Shown: positions 12,919 through 26,046 of the stretch, in pieces
How positions within the stretch are numbered: the first letter of the stretch is position 1
Layout: each line of letters begins with the position of its first letter
From: Anisakis pegreffii
Taxonomy: Eukaryota; Nematoda; Chromadorea; Rhabditida; Anisakidae
Length of the DNA stretch: 64,000 nucleotides
Assembly: GCA_035041965.1 (NCBI GenBank)
Contig: JAPYMA010000898.1
Location: 62,001 to 126,000, forward strand
Reading direction: 5' to 3'
The notes under the pieces: model-generated
Told to the model about the DNA's origin: nothing
What the model saw: only the letters and a program-made list of their open reading frames with translations
Databases searched by the model: none
Translations under genes and position numbers: made by a program

Positions 12919-15900
12919 ATGGAACGCAATGCGTCTTCATCGTTCGATATCGATGAGGAATCACGTAATTCATCAATCAAAGACAACGTGATCATTGACG
13001 AGAGTGAAGAGGACGAAGAGTTTCTTTGCGGTTACGGAAGGTACTATTCAACAAAGTTTGTTCATTGCATTGCATCGCAGGTACACTTTGTTCGCATAAA
13101 AGTGCCTCGAATTGCAACACATCATCACGCAAATTGTGTTTTAGAAAGGGAATTTAGAACAAGCTTCAAACATGTTCCTCTCAATATGAATGGAGTAATC
13201 AGTTGATTTCAGTTGTACACCAGCATGGTTACAGCGATTCCATACGGCCAAATGGCTCCTCACAGTACTCGGTGTATGTGCTTTTGTACAAAGTTTCGTC
13301 GTGAACAGTATCTTTCCAGTGGGTCTTTCAACGCTCGAAAAACGATTTCATATGACGAGGTGAGAATCTTTATATGAACTGCAGTGAAATCTCTCTGAAT
13401 AGACACCATCTTAACACTTCTATGAATGAGTAAAAATCCCATTGGTTAATGTCATCCTTTCATTCGTTCCATCATCAACACCAGAGATCTGTTGTCGGCA
13501 GCTGAATGCAAGGGCGAAACTTATGAGTGAAGATACCAAACTCATAATTCGAATATTTTTCAGTACTCAAACTGGGATAATCTCGAGTTGGTACGATTTT
13601 GCAGTACTTATCGCAGTGTTCCCGGTTTGTAACTGGGGAAATACGGGTCAGTTCTTTGAATACAGCCAACTCATTTTGATTCTAACTTAAATATCACCTT
13701 TTTTTAAAGCCATCAGTGTTGGCAATGGAATCGCACTGGTGTCACTGAGTTGAATGGTGTGAGAAATGGCTCTGATCAAGTCAGTGATTATAGGTCATAA
13801 GGGGCGTTGGATCGGTATTGGAACGTTTTTGATGGGTCTAGGCTCATTTATTTGTGCGTTACCACATTTTATGATCACTCCGTATCGCGTGAATGGTGCA
13901 GGACTTAACGAGAGTGATTATGGACAATGCACATTGAGGTATTGGGCAGAGATATCAATCACTCAATTTGCTGTTGCATTGCTTCGAGTTCACTTACTTC
14001 CTTATTTACAGTTGAATTGCTAGTGATTCTGATTCCAGATTACAAATAATTCATAGCAATAAGCTGATCCAGCAATCATCTGCTGAAAAACTCATATACA
14101 GCGTAGTTTTTCTGACTTAGATTTTGCATCCACGAACAGAGTAGATAGGAAATATTGACTAACGATAAGACTGCATTCAAAGTTTTTGCGAAATTTCTCG
14201 TGGTCATCATTTTCATACCGTAAGACTCATCTGTCTGTTACTCCATCGATTCACTGATTCGTTCACTGGGGCACAGTGAATATCTTGAAGATGCTTCAAA
14301 AACAAATACAATGAATATTCTTACACAAGCATTCAAAAGTATTCGTATTATTCATGATATTCAAAAAAATTCACAACGGTTTGCACATACAGTTGACAAG
14401 CTTAGTTTGTTTGAAGTTGTGGATGAGTGACCATGCCAAATGCGAATCTTCAGTCGCATTAAAGGTCAAATCAAATCTTAAAGATCAATGATCGATATCT
14501 GATATAAAATCGAAGGCGGTATTCACTGTTGAAGTTAAAATCTCGCAGCTGCTTGCGATTTAACTTTTGGCAGTTTCCATTCTCGTTTCTTTAATAACTA
14601 TGAACATCGCCAAAAAAAAAACCATTATAACAGGGACGAAAAGGCGTTAGAATGTGTGAAAGGCGATACGGAGCCTGCATCCTATTTGAATCCGTACTTT
14701 TTGATGTTTCTTCTTGGGCAGACCTTGCATGGAATCGGTGCTACACCACTGTTTTCAATTGGAACCGTATACTTGGACGAGAATGTCTCGCAAAAAGCAT
14801 CTCCTGTTTATTTGGGTAATAACTTGATGCACTGCTTCATTTGCTCTGTCGATTAGCAGTGAGACTTGACGATTATTTCCATCATTTCAGAATTATATTC
14901 CAACTTTTTGAGTAGAAGTATTGATGCATTTACAAAATCTTCACTTAAGCCTTCATAAAATTGTTATCAAACTTTGAATTTGCGAGAAAACATAAAGCTA
15001 TGTATTGTTTCATGAATGTAATTTTCAGCGATTCACGCCGTTGTTACATCAATTGGCCCAGTGATCGGCCTGTTTGTTGGAGGCTTTTTGTTAACGATTT
15101 ATACTGATTTCGATCGGGTCGATATGTCTACGTAGGTTGCTGAATTCTTTACGTTACACATCAACAATGTTGCATGAATCTATAGCCGAGACTTTCATCC
15201 ACTCTATTTGTTCTTAGTAAATGATACAGGAATTCACTTATCTTCGAGCAGTCTACGAACATAAATGAATCGCATCAAAGATTCCTTTTGGCCTTTTCCA
15301 ACTTTTCTTTCCAAGGACTCTGCTCCCGTTCGGGTCTTTTCCAAAGATTCCAACTTTTAGAGTCCCATTCAAGGATTCCTCTGATCCCCGATGGGTTGGC
15401 GCTTGGTGGCTGGGCTTCCTCGCATCTGCGATTTTTGCGTTCTTCACTGCGTTTCCAATACTCTCTTTTGCCAGAGAACTGCCCGAAGCAAAGCGACATC
15501 GCATGAAAGACGTGAATCAGGTAAGCGAGTGCATAAAATTCCCAGAATCATCGTAAAGCTATCGTTATTGTTCCGATAATTTTTCGTGAATTTTAATTGA
15601 TCGTGCTACTGTTATGGCACGACCTGTTGCGCATTGAAGTAACAAGCCCAAACGAAGTAACGGACTCTCAGTGAAGTACCAAAACCAGAAGCAATCGAAA
15701 CAAACGAAAAAGTTTCTTTTAGTTCCTTCAGCATCACATTTTAGTCTTTTCACTGTTTCAGGTGCATGCCGTATCTCAGGTGGACGATAGTGATGCCATC
15801 CTTAATGGAAATCTGAAATACTTACCACAAGCCGTTTGGGTATTTGCTTTATTTGGTTCATTTGCTCAAATTTCACTTGATCGAATTATTTTTTTTTTGG

Positions 15901-18900
15901 TTTTCCCTGATTTTTCGCTGATCTAATTTAGTTCAATTGACCCACTAACCGTTACACTTTCCATGCATCATTGAGCAATTAACCGGTCCAAAAGGATTTC
16001 CTTTTGATGCCGCAGTATTTGGTTTGCATAGCAATGTCATAATGATGTAACAATACAATACGTAATAATAATTTGTTGAACAAAAATCATCTCTTCCGAT
16101 TTTGTAGTAATTCATTCAATCTGAGCACATTCTTATGCAAATGTTATGTTTCAATAATCTGCAAAATTTATCAAATCGTTTTCAAACAATCCGTCATTGT
16201 GATCAGTTCAATTGAACAAATAATTACTCGAATTCAGTTCAGTTGTATTAATATAAGGTCTAGTTAAGAAACGTAAAATTAGTTACGAAACGAAAACAAT
16301 TGATGACATTTCCTTGAGAAGAAGAGTTTTTGCGCGGTCAGCAGTGATAGACACTACAGTGCATTCGATGACGGTCGTCGAAGAGTGATCGCTCGTTGAG
16401 CTTTCAGAATATCCTGCGAAATCCAACATTTGTCACATGCATTGTGCTTGGAATATTCGAATCAATCGTTATCAACGGATTCGCCGCTTTCATGCCAAAA
16501 ATTCTGGAAGCAATTCTCAGTACAACGCCCACGAAAGCTTCATATCTATCATGTTCGTTGTTGACATTCATTTTTTGCCGAATTCTAGGCAATTTACAAG
16601 AATCAATCAAATTCTCTTGCTTACAAATTCACTTCTCAAGACCCGTAAGCATTCGCGTTCAATGACTGTTCTTTTGAGGCATTGAACACATTTTCTATCG
16701 TATCACTAAACCAATTGTGACTGTTTGGTTATTTTCAGCAGTCGTGATTTTTGCTGCTGCAGCAGGAGTGATGCTTGGAGGTGCGCTGATAAGGCATCTG
16801 AATTTACAGGTTTTTACGCTTTTTTCACTTAAATCGCCATTTGAGAAGAGATTCCGCCCAAAAAAGTCACTCTGAGATTCACTCTTCCGAAGAGAACAAA
16901 ACGGAGATCGTTCGGAAACTTCTTTTAATCGAAGGGATCGAGCATTGATCGCTCTAATCATCAGATTAGTGTCCTCTAGTGTACTCCTCAATTAGTTTCA
17001 CTGAATTCAGGTCGGTGGAATGTTAAAGATGATATTCGCGTGTCATTTTGTGGCCTTACTGCTGATCACATGCTTCCTTATCCAATGTCCAGCACGAGAT
17101 TTTGTCGGTATTAATCTCAGTTATCAAGTCGAGTGAGTTCAAATTTTATCATTCGCTACCGATCATTCCTTTAAATGATGTTGTTCTATATGAATTATCC
17201 TATTTGATTTGCATAACAGTTTCATCAGCTAGCAGCATCATCTAATGAACAATCGTTGGTGCATTTTTCCGCGAACATTTGTGACTTTTTCAGAAATCTT
17301 TCAGAAATCTTTTTTTTTTCAGAAATCTTTTCTGAATTTTTTTTGCATTTGTCGTAATGAACACAGCCCATGTTTTCTCCCTGCTGGTTAAGAGCTGAGC
17401 ATAACAGTTCAAACTTCTATTGCATGCAGCAATGAAATGATTCGGAACGAAAAATCCATATTTATTGCATATAAATGAGTAATATTCTTTAATGAATTGC
17501 AGGAAAGTAAAAGGCGCCAATGGTGGTTTGTATTCAACCTGCAATGCGGATTGCTCATGTAAGAGCGACTGGAATCCGGTTTGTCATGAAGCGTCAGGAT
17601 ATACGTTCTATTCAGCGTGTTATGCCGGATGTACAGAGCAAACTGTTAATTCATCGGTTTGTTCATTCCTTCTTAGAAATTTGACCGACCGTTGTGTTGG
17701 TATTAGAATTGGTATATTCATTAGCATCGCTTCAAATCCACTTCAGTTATGAAAAGGGTGCCTATTGGGAGTTGAAGTTGTAAGCGTTCACTAGTGCTGC
17801 ACTAAAGTAGGCATCATAAAGTGCTCTATTGCATGCATGTCATAAAAGAGAAAAATAAACAGTCTCTGCAATATTCTCAATATGTAGTAGGTTCATAGCT
17901 CTTAAGTGAGCGATTTTATTTCGTCAGCGGAATGCATGATTCTCTGATATCTGGAGAAGTGATTCGTATGATGTCAGTGACAACAAGCTCAGTTTAAGGG
18001 TACATTTTGGGACGATTGTAAATGCTTGGACGAGATGGCATCGTTGGGACGTAATCCTTTATTAAATAGTAGTGATAATCTGAGGCAAGGATTCTGTGAG
18101 AAGAAATGCGGTTATGGAGAATGGATATTTCTGTTTTTGTTATTCCTTTCTGTTGTTGCCAGCTTTGCTTCTGGTATACCCTCGCAACAGGTACGATCGT
18201 GCGATGCGATTCATCTTTTATTCTTATGCTACTGTCTTCAGACAGATTTCCATCGATAGTTCACAATCAGTGAACATCATAATGAATATTTTGTTACTGA
18301 GCGATCGAACATGCGATAGTGCTAGGTTGTGTAGGATTAAGGTGAAGATTAATGAGATAAACTTGCTCTCTTCGCGAACGAATTCGTTTTTCTGTGTCCT
18401 GTCACTATCATACTGTCATATTCTAACCGAAATTTGTTCTGTAGCAAACGTTGTGTTGATTATGTGAACGCTGATTTGATGAGGTTGATGAACACTCAGA
18501 AAACGTAAGAAGCAATTTCAGATAATGTTGCGTGTTGTTCCGTTCCAGCAACGCACACTCGGGATTGGCGTTCATTGGACGTTCCTTCGCCTATTAGGTT
18601 GAATATCTATCTCATTCCCTTGAACGTACACTCTTAATTTCAAATTGATCTCAGTTCATCGATCAAATTGCTCCACTGAGGTGATGAACAAATGAACAAA
18701 CGTTTCTAGGATTCATTCCTGGTGGTATTTTATTCGGAATGATGATCGATACGGCCTGTTTGAAGTGGCAAGAAGCTTGTGGTGCTAAACAATCGTGTCT
18801 TGTCTACGATCCTTACCGACTCTCATGGACAATTATGGCTGTTGGTAAGGAGATTTGTTATATTCCTTCCGCTACTTGCGAAAAATTTCGAAATTTCAAA

Positions 18901-19283
18901 AGCGATTCTCATCCACCACTATTTTGCAACCGTCAGGCAATGTAATTCCTCGTTCTTCTGAGCATAAAGCCAAGACTGGGGCTTGATTGTGTGCAAAGTT
19001 CCAAATTTCAGTCACGTTTATGCTGTATAAAAGGCATTTCCGATCATATTCGACCACTGTGCATTGTCTCTAATCAATGGTAATGCTTTCAGCTGTTGTT
19101 TGTAAACTAATTTCAATATTGGCCGCAATTCTCGGCTATATGACATACAGGCCGAACGACCTAGACAACGGTTTGTCCGTACAAACGGCCGACAGTCGAG
19201 GGCCGCTCTCTCTGACTGTGAATGATGATCGACCCGTGATTAACAGTAAAGTTCTCGAAAGTATTGATGGTGCCGAGAGCTGA
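12919..19283 (+). CDS. Organic anion transporting polypeptide (SLCO/OATP family), 16 exons
   Basis: Exons: 12919-13040, 13213-13359, 13564-13628, 13785-13938, 14634-14815, 15029-15131, 15361-15520, 15762-15839, 16408-16552, 16739-16809, 17011-17132, 17503-17656, 17999-18190, 18522-18597, 18710-18844, 19093-19283. They join in frame to 698 codons, a normal OATP length (about 640-720). The family is a set of 12-segment plasma-membrane carriers for amphipathic organic anions. Seen here: an acidic N-terminal tail, the family signature DPRWVGAWWLGFL near residues 266-278, GATPL and LDENVSQK after the fourth segment, and a Kazal-like extracellular loop near residues 450-545 with 11 cysteines. The last hydrophobic segment precedes a polar C-terminal tail. 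The start is the first ATG of exon 1, which encodes an acidic tail as in relatives. The exon 3/4 junction is the least certain: donor at 13625 with acceptor at 13780 gives the same length. No disabling change is seen; substrate is unknown. Confidence 0.93.
17290..17340 (+). repeat. Three tandem acceptor-like TTTCAGAAATC units in an intron
   Basis: Within the intron before the Kazal exon, TTTTTCAGAAATC, TTTCAGAAATC and TTTTTTTTTCAGAAATC follow one another. Each is a good 3' splice-site match, yet the open frame resumes only after the weaker AATTGCAG at 17502. Confidence 0.8.
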
Positions 19284-19402
19284 CGCTGGCTTTCTTTGTA
19301 ATATATATATTGTTGTTGTAATTGATTTTAATCGCATGAACGAATGAAGATGACGACTTAATGATTTCGACGACTGAATGTAATTTGATTGATGAATGTA
19401 TG

Positions 19403-19408
19403 AATAAA
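19403..19408 (+). terminator. Likely poly(A) signal of the transporter gene
   Basis: AATAAA about 120 nt after the stop codon of the OATP gene, the first such hexamer downstream. Confidence 0.5.
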
Positions 19409-22289
19409 ATGATCGACATAAATATCTCAGATGTTTTCACTGATTTATTATTATTATTGCTGTTGTTAATGAATTGATTTGATTTGATCTGATTTGTTCA
19501 TGTTATTGCTGTTCATATCACTTGATGATTATAGCCGTTTTCAAAAGCTTCATAGTGACAATTATTGTTGAAATCATAATGGTTTTGTTATTGTGTATTG
19601 AGAATAGAAGCATATGAGTTTATTCAGCACTTTCGTGAATGATTAAGTTGAATTGCGATGATTTTAATATGATCTTTGCAGTTTTGCTGAGTTGACCGCG
19701 TAGAAAGTGCTGATGCTAGGATTATTATGAATTTTATTCAGTAACTTACTCGATCGTGAGACTTGTTTAACAATTTTGCGAAAATACTTACAGATAGTGA
19801 GCTATCAGTGAACGATAATCGAATTTCGTTAAGTGAGTGGCAAAGAATCTGAATGCTCGCAATATTTCACATGGAACGGAAGGCGTTGATCTGTTTTGTA
19901 TCAAAAAACTTTCTAATTTTCGTTATCATCACTTTATTCACTGTCCATTCACAGTGTTGATCCACTCCAGTCACTGTCATATCCAACCACCTAAAATCGT
20001 TCATATTCTCATTTCACTTATCATTTTGAGCAACCAAACCCTCGCAAAAAACATCCACTCTGTGATAGTTTAATGACTTCATTTGTGCAGAAAATCATAA
20101 CTAATCTATGCAACCATTCACCACGTATCATGATGACTTCAATTACCATTATTCACTGTGAGTAGTCGTGCTAAATTTGGAAAAGTTTGTCATTGTTAAA
20201 AATAAATCTCATTGTCAGTTTCAAAACTAATTGGCATGCAGATATTTTAAGCTGATTTTCCACTGAACTCCAATTCATAATCGCAATTATTCTGATCGGT
20301 TGAAATGTTAGCATTGATCTAATCAGTAACAATAACTTTGAGATTTCGACAATTAGAATATACATTTCCATATATTAAAAGTTATCCATCCATCAACTGA
20401 TTTCAATTTCCGCTTCGTGTTTTCATCAATTCACCACGCTTTTTATCTGCTTCTCATCACTCGACTCAAATACCGTTAAACTTGTTCGTATGCTATAAAA
20501 TGGTCCAGTGATCGTTGTTCATTCACCACTTTCTATCGGTTGTTTCGTACTTCTTATCCACTTCATGATGCATTCAGCTTATTTATGACTGTTTAGAAAT
20601 TCTAAATTTCAAGGAAACTACTTCTGAAATTGAGATCTTTTGCCCAATACTTTGAAGAATTTGACAGTTTATCAATGTTATTGCTTAACCATATTATATT
20701 TTCATTTGCTTTCCCAACTATCGTTTCTTGAGCAGAATCTTTTGTTATTTTTTTAAGAGAAAAAAGCAAAATAAGACACAAAAACGTTTGTTCAACACGA
20801 GGTGACGAATAAAATTGTAATCAATAAGGACAAATCTTTGAGAAATCTATGAATTCCATCCATTCGACTACTGAATTCAAGGTATTGCAAATCGCGCGAC
20901 AACTTATGCCTTGTCCAAGAGTTGTGCAACTAACCGACCACCAAAATGAGTATTTTCCCAGGTTTACTGTCCACATGTAATTAAAGATCACTTGAGATTT
21001 CCACTGCTTCATTTAACTTTAACTTGCACGGCATAACAAAACATCTTAATTTACACTGTACATTCACTGAATATTGCATAATTTCAACGATATCCGACTG
21101 AAATGTTTATTTCAGATACCGTTAACTAATATAACAGATAGAGTTGACAGTGTACAAACGAATAAATACGAACACAACAATATAATCAACAACAACAATG
21201 ATAACGAGTTCATAGAAATAATAGACGAGATTCTCCAAATGGCAGCAAAAATTCTACAAAGACTAGAAATATGGAACGATCAACGAAATATTACTTCTTC
21301 ATCATATACACAATTCAAAAATCATTAATAATGCATCGTGATATGCAAATTATTTGCCAAACAAAATCAAAATGAACTGATTGTTACTACTGCAGTATCA
21401 AAGACACTCGAAAGTATTCGAAAAGTAAAAATTCTGATTTGAGCCTAATATATGCACTCCGCGAGAGGGAAAACAATACGATGCGCAAACATTTACAATA
21501 TAAAATTCTGAGATACAATATGAAAGAAATTCTCTTCGAAAAAGTCATCTTCATGACGTAGAAATGTGATAGATTTTATGAAAGATTGTTCACTTTCACA
21601 GGATAATTGAACGAAAACAGAAAACATTTAGGAACTGAACATAAGAGAAGTGATATGATAACTGCTTTAAATTATCTGAATGAAAATAAACACATTTGAT
21701 GCATGGATATATATCTTTTTGAAGAGAGTGATAAAAATCGCTAAATTTGGACATAAAAAAATAGAACACATATAAATTTTTAAAACTGAAATAATGAACT
21801 AGTTCAGTTTCTTACATTCGTTATGCTCGGAAGAATGATTTCCAAATTTATCAAAATCCATGTCGATCTGACCGACGGAGATCTTCAACAACTTAAAGGA
21901 GATTCAATGAACGAATAAAGAATAACAATGGGAAGAAAAAAGAAACAAATGTGTGAGATTATGAAGTTTATACTTGAGAAATTATTTGGTTTAAAGAATG
22001 ATGAATACACGCATCAATGATTGAATGCCTTTTGTGTTTCCAGCGAGGTTTACCTCGATTTGGATTGAGCATGACGTGAAAACGATCGACCGGTTCAATG
22101 CAGCAGTGCTTTTAATCTGGCTGCGTCTCTTTCGCTGAAATTCCGTCGACGAAAATTATTTAAATGGAATAAATTATTCTTTACATTATCATCACGCTTC
22201 AACAACGAATCCGTCGCAGAAATTTAATCGAAGAAACTTAAAACTTTCCTAATCGCTGACCAAAACCAGAAGAGCAATAAGCCGAATCG
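19409..22289. other. Intergenic between convergent genes, one candidate terminal exon
   Basis: About 2.9 kb between the transporter and the kinesin. A possible plus-strand exon begins after TTTATTTCAG at about 21116 and stays open to a TAA at 21328. It encodes an Asn-rich stretch and then an amphipathic segment with IIDEILQMAAKILQRLE. I found no convincing upstream exons, so it could be an alternative 3' exon of the transporter, part of an unseen small gene, or chance. Nothing else is recognised. Confidence 0.3.
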
Positions 22290-25200
22290 TCAAATCGCTA
22301 ACCGTTTCGCCGATTTTAATCGTACTTTCGCCGCACTTCTTGGTTCTATCTGCACATTTTGTCCAATTTCATCAGCATACGACAGAAACAAATTTCGCAT
22401 TTGTGGATTTTCCACCTGCAAAACAATGAATTACTCTTCCCTATCTGGTGAATAAACAATACAATGTTAGCCACAAAAAATCTCACTGCCACCTTAACAC
22501 ATATTTTTTATTGGCGCCGCACTATCAGACACGCTAATGAATTTCAAGGATAAGCTGAAAAATGGATTGAGCCATTCCTTCATCTTTCAATTACGCAATC
22601 CCTATAACTCCATTAAGAATAAGTGTTCCAGTTAAGGTATTGGAAGATGTCAATTCAATGCGTAAACACAACCTTATAGACAGGTGTTGGGAGAGGATTA
22701 CGAGCGCGCATATTATTTCCAGTGTATGCGATACACTTCAGTTGCCAATCACCCATCTCTTCATTCCACCACACAAATCGCTCGATCATTTCCAAATACT
22801 CAGTAGGTATGTAATTGTCTAAAATCGCATTTCATTACATCACTAACAATAATTACTTTTCGAACAATCAAATGGTACTAACAATAAGCAACAACGCATG
22901 AAAAGTCATTTTTTTCAATGATCCAGTTGATGTCTTTAGAACGTTACCACAGAGCTGCCTGAACCTTACATGAAACTCACTGGCTCACTGAACTGATAAA
23001 TTTTATGAATTGAGGTGATAAGTTAGCGAATTACCAATGATGAGAAGTTGTAAAAGCAGTTCGGATCTGAGTTGTCTTATCGAATCGAGTAGACCTTCCA
23101 TTTCCCGCTGATGTTCACTTTGCACATCGGCCAGCTCACTTTTTGCTGCGCTCAACATTGTCCAAACTTTTTTCAGTTTTTTCGTCTTACCATGCGCCTC
23201 TTCCGCTAACGAATTGTATTTCTCTTCTAGATCCACCCTGAACACAGCAATATCAATCAATTATCTCTGAGTCCATTAATCCATCAAAAGCATACAATCA
23301 TTATTAGATATACTCCAATTTTTTTGCTGTTAACACAAACAATTATTCCCTGAACAATGACGAATACGATTCCATCAAGTCATATTTTGAAGTCATTCAA
23401 TCGCAATCAACACCCTCACCTTTCTTGATTCTTCTCGGCTAACGCCTTTCGCAGATGCGATTCGTTTGCCCGTGCCCTCTCCAGCTCAGCATTACTTTCG
23501 GCCAGCAACTTGGCTTGTTTCTCTGCTTTTTCGAGCATATTTTCACCGCCGACGATCAATCGTTTCTCGATTTGATGCAGTTTATTCATCAGCTCTGAAT
23601 GCTCGGCTTTCGCTCGACTCAGCTCGGCCTCTTTCGCGCTCAGCTCCGCAGCCAACGCTTGTCGTTCCTCTTCGGCAAGACCTTTCTCTTTTTCCAACTC
23701 GATTCGTTTCTGGCCAATATTCTTCTCGAGTTGTTCAATGCGTTCATCGTATCTTCCCTTCACTCGCTTACAAATCATACTACTACTGAAGATATTATTA
23801 TTGTTGCTTTCCATAATCGAATCTGCACCATTCTCTTCGTTCATCTCATCCTCTCCACTACCCGCACTCGAATCATCGGCAGCCAGCAATTTTTTGAGGT
23901 GTTCGATTTCCAGTTGAAACTTCCTCAGCAACGCATCTTTGGGATCCTCGTTGATGCGTGCCACATTCTTGATGTTTTTGGCACGATTCGCATATCGTAA
24001 CGTCGAAACGGTCTCGTCGTAATTGTACGCAGCCGGACCAATATTCGCACACTGCAAACAATCACTTCGCTCATATTTCGTGCAAATAAAATCACGATTA
24101 CAAATCAAACATCTATGATCATTACTGCCATCTCAGAATCTAAGTCCTTTAGAAGAAACCCGAAAAAGAATCATGAACACTAACCATAACAGTTTTTGAG
24201 TTACCACCTAATGAATCTTGCAATAAACGTGTCAATTTCGAGTTCCGGTATGGGACATGCGTTGCTTTTGAATCAACCAAAGCGCTGATTACGTTGCCGA
24301 GCGATGAGAGCGACAAATTGATACGTGACGCTTCTTTCAGTCTTTGTCCACTTGCACCAGTCTTCGACTGCCTCTCGCTACCCTTCAAACCGAATCACTA
24401 CTATCATTATCAAATCAGTACTGTCATTATTAGTATAATTACTGTTGCCCTCAGTACAATCATGAGGTGCTATTGATTATATCAAGAAAGAATCCAACTG
24501 ATTGACATACCGCGAGATCGACGAGTTGCAATTTTCCCTGAGTAAGATGGTTCTGATTCCCGATACGTTCACTGCACTCGACGGTCACTGTGAATAGCGC
24601 ATGTGAACGTGAACTTTCGACATTCATATTTGTCGCTCCAACTGACCTGAAATTCAACGAATTTCTACCTGTGAGAGAGCGATTTTTGAGAAAGTCCACA
24701 AATGAAATCACTGTAAATGACAAAAAACTGCGGTAAAATCACAAAAAAAGCAATTGAATGATTACCTATTATTACTACCAAATTGCATAATCCTGGCCAT
24801 ATGATCCGCACTTGACACAGTTACACTCGACAAATCTTTCACGTAAACGCCTATATCCGGTCTTTCCTGTAACCAAATTTACATTACTGGACAGAAGTTA
24901 TGCAGAATAACTTAACCGAGTAATGTAACAGAGCGAAAAAACTTGTTCATATTTAAAAATGATTCAACGTTTATGACTGAATACTGAATCTCAAATTTTC
25001 TTCTACAAAAATTTGAATGCAAATCAACACACCTTAATTTCGAGACCACGAACAGGATTTTTGCTGAGCAAATCGCGTATCTCTTCGTTGTATATTTCCA
25101 AATAAGAAACCCGCACCAAGAACGTCTTATCTTGTTCACATTTTGCGATGTGATCGAAAATGTGCGCAAATGAATTCGGTATTATGCCGGCATGCTCGGC

Positions 25201-26046
25201 CGAATCGGCCAACCCGGACATCGTATAAGTCTTACCCGTTCCGGTCTGACCATATGCCAAAATCGTACCTGTAATGATAGAAACAATCTCATTCACAAGA
25301 GCCACTTCATTTCAAAAGGCATCATCACTGAATTACTGATATTTCAAATTCCAGTGCTTCAGTTTCATTAACCCCATTAAACCTCCGATGTTCTTCTTTT
25401 ATGATGAATCAATTGAAGGTATAAGTCCATAGACTGGAACTGAACAAAAATGAAATTAATGTCTTGATCGATATCATCACAAACTATTGATAGAAGCAAA
25501 ATATCACTGATGACTGCAAAAGAAAGCCGATTGGTGATGACCAATGATTCATTCTATCAGAAAATAGATCAGTCAAAAAACGGCACCGTTGTATCCTTGT
25601 AAGACATTATCCACGATCGGCCTGGCTGCAATATTGTAGACACTCAACTGATCCGAATTCTCATCGAACACCGCATCGAACGTATAGAAACGTGGTGGAT
25701 CCTGAGAGGCGAGAAAAACTTCAGAAAATTTCTATATTACAAACTGTATAAGAATCACCAAACAACATTTACATTTACATAATCAAGGAATGACAATGAC
25801 AATAAAACGATAATAACCATACCAACAATCACATCAATAATAATAACAATTGAGAATCCACGAAGAGCACTCCAACCAATATGGATGATTTACCTGAGGT
25901 GAGAGTGGGTTGATAACGGACACAGAGTTGTTCTCACTGTCGACGTGCACCACTGACCGTCCACGATTTTGCTCATGTTCCATCTCACTGAACGGTCGAC
26001 ATCGCACAACCACACGCACATTATCCGCTTCTGTATCCAACACCAT
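22290..26046 (-). CDS. klp-20: Kinesin-II motor subunit, KIF3A/KLP-20 type, 10 exons
   Basis: Exons from 5' to 3' on the minus strand: 26046-25894, 25701-25587, 25268-25033, 24866-24766, 24646-24511, 24382-24185, 24051-23420, 23237-23035, 22818-22673, 22415-22290. They join in frame to 681 codons; KIF3A proteins are about 700. The N-terminal motor has the P-loop GQTGTGKT (residues 96-103), switch I ending SSRSH (213-217) and switch II LVDLAGSE (243-250). After the motor come an acidic, Asn-containing insert, a long coiled coil with the KIF3A-typical IVGG motif, [13 protein letters not shown], and the conserved tail [22 protein letters not shown]3A-type subunits pair with a KIF3B-type partner and KAP to carry cargo toward microtubule plus ends, chiefly anterograde intraflagellar transport. 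The start is the first ATG after an in-frame stop; the longer TTG-initiated frame lacks ATG. The assignment to KIF3A rather than KIF3B rests on the coil and tail. No defect is visible. Confidence 0.95.

Noticed and set aside
15253..15506. Several overlapping ORFs on both strands around 15.3-15.5 kb
   Set aside because: Frame shadows of transporter exon 15361-15520 and the pyrimidine-rich intron before it.
23466..24000. Long plus-strand ORFs (107 and 133 codons)
   Set aside because: They are antisense shadows of the large coiled-coil exon of the kinesin gene.
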